A stretch of DNA of 64,000 nucleotides, from positions 62,001 through 126,000 of the forward strand of contig NZ_SMNQ01000010.1 of the NCBI RefSeq assembly GCF_004353505.1, in the 5' to 3' direction. The notes beneath the pieces were generated by a model that was not told the DNA's origin, did no database searches, and saw only the letters and a program-made list of their open reading frames with translations. Every line of letters starts with the position of its first letter. Position 1 is the stretch's first letter. Shown here piece after piece: positions 29,320 through 37,444 of the stretch. The position numbers and the translations under genes were made by a program. This DNA is from Streptomyces sp. WAC05374 (GTDB taxonomy: Bacteria; Actinomycetota; Actinomycetes; Streptomycetales; Streptomycetaceae).

Positions 29320-31077
29320 TTGAGTACTTCCGTACGTTCCGCACGTTCCCGGCGACGCGTCGCGTCCACGCTCGTCGCGCTCTCTCTCACGCTCGGCACG
29401 ACCGGCCTGGTCGCGGCCGCCGCACCCGCCGCGTACGCCGCCGAGGCGAGCGACGTCGTCGCCAAGCTGCCGATCTCCTCGTACTCCGCGCTGGCCGTCG
29501 ACAGTGCCCGCGAGCGCGTCTACATCGCGGACAAGCGGTCCTTCTACTACAACGACAAGGGCAGCATCCTCGTCCACAACTTCCAGGGGCAGCGGGTCGC
29601 GACCCTGACCGGCACCGGCCCGGTCACCGGACTCGCGCTGAGCGCCGACGGCGCGACCCTGTACGCCGGTGAGCGGGACGCGATCACCGCCTACGACACC
29701 GGCACGCTCCAACTGACCGGGCGGACCCCGGCGTACAGCGACAACTGCGGGCGGGAACTCGCCTTCTCGGGCGGCAAGGAGTGGCACACCAGGGCGAACG
29801 CCCAGTACGACAGCGAGTGCGCGTACGCCGTTCACGCGCTCGACTACGTCAGCGGCGGCGTCCAGTCCGTCACCAACTGGAACGTCACCGGCCGGATGCT
29901 GCTGGAGTCGGGCCCGGGCGCCGCGAACCGGCTGTTCATGGGCCAGACGAAGAACGAGAAGGCCACCGACCCGGCCCTGACCTCCTTCGACACCAGCGGC
30001 GAGACCCCCGTGCGCGGCGACGCGCGCCGCTTCGCGGACGCCGAGGGCAAGGGCGGCCTGGACCTGAAGGACCTCGCGGTCAGCGCGGACGGCAAGCACC
30101 TCGCGGTGGCGGACGCCGCCCACGGCACCCGGCTGCTGAACTCCGGCGACCTGTCCGACGCCGCGACCCCGTACCAGCCGCTGCCCGCCGGGGCGGTCGC
30201 CTCCGCCGTCGCCTTCAGCGGCGACGGAAAGTACATCGCCCGCGGCGCCTCCGCCGGCGGCTCCACGCCCGACCTGCTGATCCAGCCCGCCGACCCGGCG
30301 AACGGCACCACCGCGCTGGAGTTCGCCTACGAGGGCGAGCTCGACGGCAACCGGATCGTCCCGCGCGGCATGGAGTGGTCCGCGGACGGCTCCCGGCTCT
30401 TCGCGCTCACCACCAACGCGGCCGGCAACGCCTACTGGCTGCACATCATCCAGCCGCCCGCCGCCCAGTACGACTCCCGCTTCACCGGCGGCCTGACCTC
30501 CACCCCGGCCCAGGCCGTGGTCGGCGAACCGGTCGGCATCCGGGGCCGCCTGGAGCTGGACGGCCCGGCGCCCGCCGAGCCGGTCCAGGTCACGGCCGTA
30601 CGCACCGACGCGGACGGCACGCGCCGGATCGCCGCCGCCGAGGTGGCCGCGGACGGCACGTTCACCGTGCTGGACGTGCCCGCCCGGGTGGGGGAGTCGA
30701 CGTACACGCTGTCCTTCCTCGGCGACCTCACCCACCGCCCGGCCGAGGACGTCAGCCTGACCGTGTCCGTGGCCAAGGCGCCCAGCGCGATCACGCTCAC
30801 CGCGCCCGCCGAGGCGTCCAAGAGCACGGGCCTGGAGATCACCGGCAAGCTCACCGCCCAGGGCAGGCCGCTGCCGTCCGGCATCACGCTGGCCGTCCAG
30901 CGCGCCGACCGGCTCGGCACCGGCGCGCTCACCTCGGTGGCGGTCGCGGCCGACGGCACGTTCACCCTCAAGGACCTGCCGCGCGTGCGGGGTTCGGTGA
31001 CGTACACCGTCAGCTACGCGGGCGACGACGTCCACGAGGCGTCCAGCGCCGAGGCGACGGTGTGGGTACGCCGCTGA
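29320..31077 (+). CDS. Secreted beta-propeller protein with C-terminal Ig-like repeats
   Basis: 585 residues from a TTG at 29320. The signal peptide has an Arg-rich n-region (RSARSRRR), a hydrophobic core and Ala-Ala-Tyr-Ala-Ala cleavage near 43. Residues 50-380 have propeller-like repeats (GLALSADGATLYAG, DLAVSADGKHLAV, AVAFSGDGKYIARG), as in YVTN/WD40 proteins. Two Ig-like domains follow (about 400-490 and 495-585), both with the cadence ADGTFTVLDVP / ADGTFTLKDLP and YAGDDVHEASSA near the end. No sorting signal is seen, so it is probably released or wall-associated. Role unknown. Confidence 0.85.
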   Translation: MSTSVRSARSRRRVASTLVALSLTLGTTGLVAAAAPAAYAAEASDVVAKLPISSYSALAVDSARERVYIADKRSFYYNDKGSILVHNFQGQRVATLTGTGPVTGLALSADGATLYAGERDAITAYDTGTLQLTGRTPAYSDNCGRELAFSGGKEWHTRANAQYDSECAYAVHALDYVSGGVQSVTNWNVTGRMLLESGPGAANRLFMGQTKNEKATDPALTSFDTSGETPVRGDARRFADAEGKGGLDLKDLAVSADGKHLAVADAAHGTRLLNSGDLSDAATPYQPLPAGAVASAVAFSGDGKYIARGASAGGSTPDLLIQPADPANGTTALEFAYEGELDGNRIVPRGMEWSADGSRLFALTTNAAGNAYWLHIIQPPAAQYDSRFTGGLTSTPAQAVVGEPVGIRGRLELDGPAPAEPVQVTAVRTDADGTRRIAAAEVAADGTFTVLDVPARVGESTYTLSFLGDLTHRPAEDVSLTVSVAKAPSAITLTAPAEASKSTGLEITGKLTAQGRPLPSGITLAVQRADRLGTGALTSVAVAADGTFTLKDLPRVRGSVTYTVSYAGDDVHEASSAEATVWVRR

Positions 31078-31099
31078 CACCGCGCCAATGAGTGGCAAC

Positions 31100-31131
31100 C
31101 CGGTCCGCGTCCCTCCCCGGGCGCGGACCGG
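31100..31131. terminator. 10-bp hairpin terminator between convergent genes
   Basis: CCGGTCCGCG (31100-31109), 12-nt loop, CGCGGACCGG (31122-31131). Confidence 0.7.
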
Positions 31132-31136
31132 GGCCG

Positions 31137-31541
31137 TCAGTGGGCGCCGACGGGGCGGCGGTCGCCGCCGAGCCCGTTCAGCGCGGCGGTGTGCGCGTCC
31201 ATGCGCTCGGCGGCGAGGATCGCGGCGGCCGTGTCGGCCCGGGAGGCGGCGACGACCAGGGCCCGGCCCGCCAGCGCGTGGGCCCGGCGGTGCAGGGATG
31301 CCGGATCGGCGCCGGTGAGCCCCGCGTGCCGCGCGGGCGGGGCGCCGCGCAGCCGGGCGACCTGCTGGGCGATGCGCTCCGCCGCCGTCTCGTCGCCGAG
31401 CTCGTCGGTCACGGCGAGCAGGGCGGACAGGTGCCCGGCGAGCTGGATGTCCAGCTCCTCCTCGCGGGAACGGTGCGGGATGCGGTCCTGGGCGTCGTCG
31501 GCCATCCGGTGGACCGACTTGGTGCGGATCGGTTCGTACAT
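31137..31541 (-). CDS. Hypothetical helical protein
   Basis: 134 residues, start with AGGAGG upstream. It is wholly helical (RSREEELDIQLAGHLSALLAV; ALAGRALVVAASRADTAAAILAAERM) with no membrane segment or known motif. It lies downstream of the alanine aminotransferase gene on the same strand, separated by 81 bp that contain a palindrome, so it probably has its own promoter. Function unknown. Confidence 0.75.
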   Translation of the reverse strand: MYEPIRTKSVHRMADDAQDRIPHRSREEELDIQLAGHLSALLAVTDELGDETAAERIAQQVARLRGAPPARHAGLTGADPASLHRRAHALAGRALVVAASRADTAAAILAAERMDAHTAALNGLGGDRRPVGAH

Positions 31542-31598
31542 GGTGGACGGCCTCCTGCTCTCGACAGGAGACCATCCTACCTTGGATTCTGTCTAAAG

Positions 31599-31612
31599 TT
31601 GAGTCGACTCTA
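31599..31612. promoter_or_regulatory. Palindrome upstream of the helical hypothetical gene
   Basis: TTGAGTCGACTCTA holds a perfect 10-bp palindrome GAGTCGACTC (31601-31610) in a locally AT-rich stretch (31571-31616). It lies 58 bp before the start of the minus-strand gene and could be an operator. I cannot assign a regulator. Confidence 0.35.
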
Positions 31613-31622
31613 TGTGTGGCGG

Positions 31623-32834
31623 TCAGTGCTGGCTGTAGCCGTCCAGGAAGTTCCCGATCCGCGTCACCGCGTCCGCCAGGTCCGTGGCGTTCGGCAGGGT
31701 GACGATCCGGAAATGGTCCGGCTCGTGCCAGTTGAAGCCCGTCCCGTGCACGACCATGATCTTCTCGGACCGGAGCAGGTCCAGGACCATCTGCCGGTCG
31801 TCCTTGATCTTGTAGACGTCCGGGTCGAGCCGGGGGAACAGGTACAGCGCGCCCTTCGGCTTCACACACGTCACGCCCGGGATCTGCACCAGCAGCTCGT
31901 ACGCCACGTCCCGCTGCTCCAGCAGCCGCCCGCCCGGCTGCACCAGCGCCTCGATCGACTGCCGCCCCTGGAGCGCGGCGGCGATCGCGTGCTGGGCCGG
32001 CATGTTGGCGCACAGCCGCATGTTGGCCAGGATCGTCAGGCCCTCGATGTACGAGGAGGCGTGCGCCTTCGGCCCGCACACCGCCAGCCAGCCGCTGCGG
32101 TAACCGGCCACCCGGTAGTTCTTCGACATGCCGTTGAACGTCAGCACCAGCAGGTCGGGGGCGATCGCGGCGGTCGGCGTGTGCGTGGCGCCGTCGTAGA
32201 GGATCTTGTCGTAGATCTCGTCCGAGCAGACGACCAGGTTGTGGCGGCGGGCGATCTCCGTCAGCCCGCGCAGCATCTCGTCGTCGTACACCGCACCCGT
32301 CGGATTGTTCGGGTTGATGATGACGATCGCCTTGGTGCGGTCGGTGATCTTCCGCTCGATGTCGGCGAGGTCCGGCATCCAGTCGCTCTGCTCGTCACAG
32401 CGGTAGTGCACCGCCGTGCCGCCCGAGAGGGACACCGACGCCGTCCACAGCGGGTAGTCCGGGGCCGGTACGAGCACCTCGTCGCCGTCGTCCAGCAGCG
32501 CCTGCATCGCCATCTGGATCAGCTCGGAGACACCGTTGCCCAGGTAGATGTCCTCGACCGACAGCGGGATGCCCTTGGTCTCGTAATGACTCATCACCGC
32601 CCGCCGCGCGGACAGCAGCCCCTTCGCGTCCCCGTACCCGTGCGACTCGCCGAGGTTGCGGAGCATGTCCTCGAGGATCGCGGGCGGGCACTCGAAACCG
32701 AACGCGGCGGGGTTGCCGGTGTTGAGCTTCAGGATCCGGTGACCCGCGGCCTCGAGCCGCATCGCCTCCTCGAGCACCGGGCCCCGGATCTCGTAACAGA
32801 CGTTGGCGAGCTTCGTGGACTGGATCACCTGCAT
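31623..32834 (-). CDS. Alanine (pyridoxal phosphate-dependent class I) aminotransferase
   Basis: 403 residues. A class I/II aminotransferase close to the AlaA (YfbQ) glutamate-pyruvate transaminase group. PLP Schiff-base Lys238 lies in TFNGMSKNYRVAGYRSGW; NPNNPTG (174-180) and APDYPLW (124-130) bind cofactor and substrate. Likely reaction: glutamate + pyruvate to 2-oxoglutarate + alanine. TAAGCT (32846-32841) lies 6 nt before the ATG with no Shine-Dalgarno, so the mRNA is probably leaderless. Confidence 0.9.
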   Translation of the reverse strand: MQVIQSTKLANVCYEIRGPVLEEAMRLEAAGHRILKLNTGNPAAFGFECPPAILEDMLRNLGESHGYGDAKGLLSARRAVMSHYETKGIPLSVEDIYLGNGVSELIQMAMQALLDDGDEVLVPAPDYPLWTASVSLSGGTAVHYRCDEQSDWMPDLADIERKITDRTKAIVIINPNNPTGAVYDDEMLRGLTEIARRHNLVVCSDEIYDKILYDGATHTPTAAIAPDLLVLTFNGMSKNYRVAGYRSGWLAVCGPKAHASSYIEGLTILANMRLCANMPAQHAIAAALQGRQSIEALVQPGGRLLEQRDVAYELLVQIPGVTCVKPKGALYLFPRLDPDVYKIKDDRQMVLDLLRSEKIMVVHGTGFNWHEPDHFRIVTLPNATDLADAVTRIGNFLDGYSQH

Positions 32835-32840
32835 GTCGCG

Positions 32841-32846
32841 AGCTTA
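32841..32846 (-). promoter_or_regulatory. -10 element of a leaderless promoter for the alanine aminotransferase gene
   Basis: TAAGCT on the minus strand, 6 nt before the ATG at 32834. A -35 is not evident. Confidence 0.45.
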
Positions 32847-32941
32847 CGGCGGTGGCGGGTGGGACGCCTCGTGTTTTGTGCCACTTCGCCCCCGCGCGAG
32901 GCGCTCTTGATCACCCCGCGCCCGCGCGGGATCATCGCCGG

Positions 32942-33721
32942 ATGGGTGCTCCGGGACGGTTCGACGGGTACGGCGCGGTGGTCACCGGCGCGGCACGCGG
33001 CATCGGCGAGGCCACCGCGCGCAGGCTCGGCTCCGAGGGCGCGCGGGTACTGGTCGTGGACATCGACGAGGGCCTCGCGCACGAGGTGGCCGCGACCATC
33101 CCCGAGGCGGCGGCGTACGGCTGCGACGTGGGCGACCCGGCGGCGGTCGGGGCGGCGGTGGCGTACGCCGCGGAGACCTTCGGCCGCCTGGACGTGCTCG
33201 TCAACAACGCCTTCGCGCGCACCCCGGACGCCGCGCGCTTCGAGGACGAGACCGACGAGGTCTGGCAGCGGTCCCTGGACGTCACCCTGGTCGGCGCCCT
33301 GCGGTGCGCCCGGGCCGCGCTGCCGCACCTGGCGGCGTCGGGGCGCGGGGCGATCGTGAACATCGGGTCGGTCAACGCCGAGCAGGCGTTCGGCGGCCAC
33401 GCGTACAGCGCCGCCAAGGCCGGGCTGACCTCGCTCACCCGCACGCTCGCGGCCGAGGCCGCCCCGCGCGGGGTGCGCGTCAACCAGGTCAACCCCGGCA
33501 CGATCCGCACCCGCGCCTGGGAGGGCCGGGAGCGCGAGCTGGAGGCCCTGGCGGACCGGGTCTACCCGCTGGGCCGAGTGGGTGAGCCGGAGGACATCGC
33601 GGCGGCGGTCGCCTTCCTCGCCTCCCCGGACGCGTCCTGGGTCACGGGCACCACCCTCCGCGTCGACGGCGGCCTCATGGCGGTCAACACGGGCTTCGCC
33701 CGGGCCCTCGCGGACGACTGA
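32942..33721 (+). CDS. Short-chain dehydrogenase/reductase (SDR)
   Basis: 259 residues, classical SDR. Cofactor motif TGAARGIG (15-22), an acidic Asp-Ile-Asp after strand 2 (NAD preference likely), NNAF in place of NNAG (88-91), catalytic Ser143, Tyr155 and Lys159 (YSAAK). Substrate cannot be told from sequence. It is divergent from the aminotransferase and followed by the repeat-rich non-coding region. Confidence 0.92.
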   Translation: MGAPGRFDGYGAVVTGAARGIGEATARRLGSEGARVLVVDIDEGLAHEVAATIPEAAAYGCDVGDPAAVGAAVAYAAETFGRLDVLVNNAFARTPDAARFEDETDEVWQRSLDVTLVGALRCARAALPHLAASGRGAIVNIGSVNAEQAFGGHAYSAAKAGLTSLTRTLAAEAAPRGVRVNQVNPGTIRTRAWEGRERELEALADRVYPLGRVGEPEDIAAAVAFLASPDASWVTGTTLRVDGGLMAVNTGFARALADD

Positions 33722-33927
33722 CGCCCGGCGGGGTGCGTGCGGCGCGGTGGGGGTGACCGGTTGGTCGGCTGATGCCGGTGGGTCCGGGTCGGGGCGGGGT
33801 GCCGTGCGGCGCGGTCACCGGTGGGTCGGCTGATGTCGGTGGTCCGGGTCGGGGCCCCTCCGGGCTCGCCTCCTCGCCGTCGGCGGGGCGCCGAGCCGGT
33901 CTCGTCGCCGTTTCACGCCGCCAATCG

Positions 33928-33956
33928 TCCCCCTACGCCCGGAGGGCGTGGGGGGA
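33928..33956. terminator. 13-bp hairpin with GGA loop
   Basis: TCCCCCTACGCCC (33928-33940), loop GGA, GGGCGTGGGGGGA (33944-33956), one G-U pair. A second hairpin CCCCC-AGC-GGGGG follows at 33957-33969. May end the SDR transcript. Confidence 0.6.
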
Positions 33957-33962
33957 CCCCCA

Positions 33963-34160
33963 GCGGGGGCGACCCTGCACGGCCCCTCCTCGCCGTCTCC
34001 CCACACCCACCGGCCCGCGGTCGGCGTACGGCCGGGGCCCCGCTGTCTTTCACACCCACCGGCCTGCGGACGGCGTACGACTGGAGGCTCGCCGCCTCCC
34101 ACACCCACCGGCCCGCGGACGGCGTACGGCCGGGGTGGGGCCGTGCAGGGTCGCCCCCGC
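33963..34160. repeat. Inner 24-bp perfect inverted repeat
   Basis: Arms 33963-33986 (GCGGGGGCGACCCTGCAC then GGCCCC) and 34137-34160 are exact reverse complements, 150 bp apart, nested within the outer pair. Confidence 0.9.
34002..34128. repeat. Three 29-bp direct repeats with exact 49-bp period
   Basis: Copies at 34002-34030, 34051-34079 and 34100-34128. Consensus begins CACACCCACCGGCC and ends CGGCGTACG, with two variable positions (C/T and T/A). The two intervals are each 20 bp and unrelated. No cas gene nearby. Confidence 0.9.
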
Positions 34161-34391
34161 AGAGGCTGGCGGCAAGGGGTGGGCTCCCTTCATGTGAGAC
34201 CCAAGGCCGCCGGCCTCGAGGAGGCGAGCCCGGAGGGGCCACGCCCCACCACCACCGGCGGCGGCCGGGGGTGACGCCAGGGGCGTCAGTGGGCCGGCCG
34301 GGCAGGGCGAAGGGGGCCACGCCCCACCACCACCCGGCGGCAGCCGGGGGCGACGCACCGGGGCGGTCAGTGGGCCGGCCGGGAGGCACGA

Positions 34392-34420
34392 CGGACGTGT
34401 CCGGGGCCGCCCGATAGGTT
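34392..34420 (+). promoter_or_regulatory. Leaderless promoter of the MptB-like gene
   Basis: CGGACG (34392-34397), 17 bp, TAGGTT (34415-34420), then 8 nt to the ATG at 34429. No Shine-Dalgarno. Confidence 0.55.
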
Positions 34421-34428
34421 GGCGGGTC

Positions 34429-35862
34429 ATGTGGGCAATGAGCGCTGCCGGGTACCGCCGGCTCGGGGCGGCCGGGGCGGTCGCGGTGGCCGCGGGCGGC
34501 TGGGCCGCCGGAACGCTGCCGGCCCGGGACCCGTGGGGGATCTGGGTCCCGCACGGGCCGGGCGTCACCGTCGCGGGGACCGTCCTCGCGTACGCCGGGC
34601 TGACCGTGCTGCTCGCCGCCTGGTGGGGCCACGGGCGGGCCGGGGCGTCCGTGCGCGAGACGCTCACCACGCTCGGCTGGTGGACGGCGCCGCTGCTGCT
34701 CGCCCCGCCGCTCTACAGCGCCGACGTCTACAGCTACATCGCCCAGGGCGCGATGGTCCTGGAGGGCCACGACGTGTACGGCGCCGGGCCCTCCGTACTC
34801 GATCCGGCGGGCCTCGGCGGGGACGCGGCCGCGAGTGTCGGCGGGAACTGGACGGACACGCCCGCCCCGTACGGGCCGGTCTTCCTGGTGCTGGCACAGG
34901 CCGTGACCTGGGTGACGGGCGGGACGATCGTCCCCGCGGTGCTCGGCATGCGGCTGATCGCCGTGGCCGCGCTGGTCCTGACCGTCCGGGCGCTGCGCCG
35001 GCTCGGGCGGTCCTCCGAGGGGGGCGAGAGCGGCGCGCTCTGGCTGGGCGCGCTCAATCCGCTGCTGCTGATGCACGTGGTCGGCGGCATGCACAACGAC
35101 GGGCTGATGATCGCGCTCATGCTGACCGGCGTGGTCCTCGCCCGGGACGGCCGGTGGATCGCGGGCAGCGCGGTGATCGGGCTCGCGATGATGGTCAAGT
35201 CCCCGGCGGCCGTCGCGCTGCTGTTCGTCGGTGTGATCGTCGGGCGGGCGGCCCGCGGCCCGCTCCCTGGCCGCGTGGCCAAGGGGCTGCTGGCCCCGGG
35301 GGCGATCGCCGGGGCGGTGGCCGTGGCCGCGACCCTGGCGGCCGGCACCGGGTTCGGCTGGCTGCGCACCCAGAGCGTCGCGGGCACGATCCACACCGCG
35401 CTGTCGGTCACCAGCGACCTGGGCCTCGCCCTGGGTGAGCTGCTCCACCTGCTGCTGGGCACCGATCCGGACCCGGTCAAGGCGGCCGTCCAGCGCCTGG
35501 GCCTGGCGGCCGCGCTGGCGGTCATCGGCCACCTGGCGTGGCGCGCCGCCCGCGGCCGCCTCGACCCGGTGCGCGCCCTGGGCCCGGCCCTGCTCGTCCT
35601 GGTCGCCCTCTCACCGATGGTCCAGCCCTGGTACCTGCTGTGGGGTGCCACCGTGGTCGCCGCCACCGCGCACGACGGCCGCGCCGGGCGCGTCGTCCTG
35701 GTCCTGAGCGCCGCCCTCGCCTATGAGACGGCGCCCTCCGGTGCCACCCCGCCGTACGGCTTCGCCCTGGCGGCCGTCGCGGGCGTGGTGGGGTGGGCGC
35801 TGGTACGGCGGGAGGCGGCGGCCGGGCAGGGCTGGGCGCCCCGTGCGGCTCACGCGCCCTAG
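34429..35862 (+). CDS. Polyprenol-phosphomannose-dependent alpha-1,6-mannosyltransferase-like membrane protein (MptB family)
   Basis: 477 residues, about 11-12 membrane helices, GT-C fold. The family signature SADVYSYIAQGAMVLEGHDVY (split here by helices) places the catalytic Asp in the first large outer loop; APYGPVF and GGMHNDGLMIAL are further family motifs. In mycobacteria and corynebacteria these enzymes extend the lipomannan core; in Streptomyces the acceptor is unknown. The stop overlaps the stop of the convergent D-aminoacylase gene (CTAG at 35859-35862). Confidence 0.88.
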   Translation: MWAMSAAGYRRLGAAGAVAVAAGGWAAGTLPARDPWGIWVPHGPGVTVAGTVLAYAGLTVLLAAWWGHGRAGASVRETLTTLGWWTAPLLLAPPLYSADVYSYIAQGAMVLEGHDVYGAGPSVLDPAGLGGDAAASVGGNWTDTPAPYGPVFLVLAQAVTWVTGGTIVPAVLGMRLIAVAALVLTVRALRRLGRSSEGGESGALWLGALNPLLLMHVVGGMHNDGLMIALMLTGVVLARDGRWIAGSAVIGLAMMVKSPAAVALLFVGVIVGRAARGPLPGRVAKGLLAPGAIAGAVAVAATLAAGTGFGWLRTQSVAGTIHTALSVTSDLGLALGELLHLLLGTDPDPVKAAVQRLGLAAALAVIGHLAWRAARGRLDPVRALGPALLVLVALSPMVQPWYLLWGATVVAATAHDGRAGRVVLVLSAALAYETAPSGATPPYGFALAAVAGVVGWALVRREAAAGQGWAPRAAHAP

Positions 35863-37433
35863 GGTGCCGGGGTGCGCCGGACGGACCGCCCCGCGAGGAC
35901 ATCGGTGCGCCGGCCGTCCCGGATGACGAAGCGGCCGTCGACGAGGACGTGCGGGATGCCGGCCGGCAGGGTGCGGGGGGCGTCGAAGGTGGAGCCCGCG
36001 GCGACCGTGTCCGGGTCGAACAGGACCAGGTCGGCGCGGTGGCCCTCGCGGACCAGGCCCCGGTCGGGCAGCCGCAGCCGGGCGGCCGGGCGGGACGTGA
36101 GGTGGGCGACCGCCTCCTCCAGGGACAGGACGCCCAGCTCACGCGCGTACCGCCCCAGGTAGTGCGGGAACGTCCCGTAAGCGCGCGGGTGGGGCTTCGC
36201 GCCCTGGAGGATGCCGTCCGAGCCGCCCGTGTGGACGCGGTGGCGCATGATCGCCCGGACGTTCTCCTCGTGGCCGACGTGCTGGAGGATCGTCGTGCCC
36301 AGGCGGTCCTCCAGCAGCAGCCGGCGTGCCGCGGCCCAGCCGTCGAGGCGCCGGCCCACGTGGTCCGCCAGGTCCGGCCGGGCGACGCCCGAGATCTCGA
36401 CGGTGTCCCACTCGACGGGTACGCCGTGACAGCCGTCCGAGCCGGTGACCTCCAGGTCGTGGCGGATGCGCTCGGCCGTGGCGTCGTCGCGCAGCTTCGC
36501 CAGGACCGCTTCGGGGCCGCCCTCGCTCGCCCAGCCCGGCAGCAGCGCGACGAGCGTCGTGCAGCCGGGGGTGTAGGGGTAGGTGTCGAGCGAGATGTCG
36601 GCACCGTCCGCGAGCGCCGCGTCGAGCAGCGCGAGCAGCTCGGGCGCCCGGCCCTCGTTGACGCCGAAGTTCATGGTGGCGTGGGCCAGGTGCAGGGCAC
36701 AGCCCGCCTCGCGGGCGAGGGCGACCATCTCCTCGTACGCGGCCAGGGCGCCCGCGCCGTAGCTGCGGTGGTGCGGGCAGTAGTAGCCGCCGTACGCGGC
36801 CACCACCCGGCACAGCTCGGTCAGTTCGGCGTTCCCCGCGTACATCCCGGGCGTGTAGGTCAGGCCGGACGACATGCCGACCGCGCCCTGCTCCAGGCCC
36901 TCGGCCACCAGTTGCCTCATCCGGGTGAGTTCGGCGTCCGTCGGCGGGCGGTCCTCCCAGCCCATGGCGTACGCGCGGACCGTGCCCTGCGGGACCAGGT
37001 ACGCCGCGTTGACGGCGGTGCCCTGGCGGTCCAGGCGGTCCAGGTACTCGCCGACGGTCCGCCAGTCGAGGTCGACGTCCGAACCGTCGCCGTTCCAGCC
37101 GGTGACGGCCCGGCGGACCTCGTCCAGGGTGCGGTCGTCGACCGGCGCGTACGACAGACCGTCCTGGCCCAGCACCTCCAGCGTGACGCCCTGCGCCGCC
37201 TTGGCGCTGTGGTCCGGGTCGCGCAGCAGCGCCAGGTCGCTGTGGGCGTGCATGTCGATGAACCCGGGGGACAGGGCGAGACCGTGCGCGTCCAGGACGC
37301 GCGCCCCGGTCAGGGAGCGCTCGCCCTCCCGGCGGATCGCGGCGATCCGGCCACCGGTGACGCCCACGTCGGCGCGGTAGGAGGGGCCACCGGTGCCGTC
37401 GACGACGCGTACGTCCCGTATGACGAGGTCCAT
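35859..37433 (-). CDS. N-acyl-D-amino-acid deacylase (D-aminoacylase family amidohydrolase)
   Basis: 524 residues. It hydrolyses N-acyl-D-amino acids to the free D-amino acid. Metal-binding HAH lies in GFIDMHAHSD (His62, His64). The sequence YYCPHHRSYG, THLAHATMNFG-like segment (ALHLAHATMN) and the C-terminal TSRPAARLRLPDRG with GHRADLVLFDPDTV are those of the DAA branch of amidohydrolases. TAGGAG upstream of the ATG overlaps the stop of the preceding gene, so the two are co-translated. Confidence 0.9.
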   Translation of the reverse strand: MDLVIRDVRVVDGTGGPSYRADVGVTGGRIAAIRREGERSLTGARVLDAHGLALSPGFIDMHAHSDLALLRDPDHSAKAAQGVTLEVLGQDGLSYAPVDDRTLDEVRRAVTGWNGDGSDVDLDWRTVGEYLDRLDRQGTAVNAAYLVPQGTVRAYAMGWEDRPPTDAELTRMRQLVAEGLEQGAVGMSSGLTYTPGMYAGNAELTELCRVVAAYGGYYCPHHRSYGAGALAAYEEMVALAREAGCALHLAHATMNFGVNEGRAPELLALLDAALADGADISLDTYPYTPGCTTLVALLPGWASEGGPEAVLAKLRDDATAERIRHDLEVTGSDGCHGVPVEWDTVEISGVARPDLADHVGRRLDGWAAARRLLLEDRLGTTILQHVGHEENVRAIMRHRVHTGGSDGILQGAKPHPRAYGTFPHYLGRYARELGVLSLEEAVAHLTSRPAARLRLPDRGLVREGHRADLVLFDPDTVAAGSTFDAPRTLPAGIPHVLVDGRFVIRDGRRTDVLAGRSVRRTPAP

Positions 37434-37444
37434 TCCGGCGGCTC

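Larger units (their letters stand above)
33853..34240. repeat. Outer 24-bp perfect inverted repeat
   Basis: Arms 33853-33876 (starting GGCCCCTCCGGGCTCGCC) and 34217-34240 are exact reverse complements, 340 bp apart. Confidence 0.9.
33722..34428. other. 707-bp non-coding region with nested repeats
   Basis: No credible gene: frames that stay open are out of phase with the internal repeats, whose 49-bp period is not a multiple of three. Order: two related direct repeats (about 33737-33794 and 33805-33854); outer inverted-repeat arm; 13-bp hairpin; inner inverted-repeat arm; three 29-bp direct repeats; inner arm; outer arm; two related about 70-bp direct repeats (34235-34302 and 34313-34383); then the promoter of the mannosyltransferase gene. 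Confidence 0.8.

Noticed and set aside
34002..34128. CRISPR array
   Set aside because: Only three repeats, 20-bp intervals (too short), no cas genes and no leader; treated as direct repeats.
33821..34417. Plus-strand frame of 198 codons in the repeat region
   Set aside because: Repeats with a 49-bp period appear in different frames; peptide is Pro/Arg/Gly-rich without motifs, so not coding.
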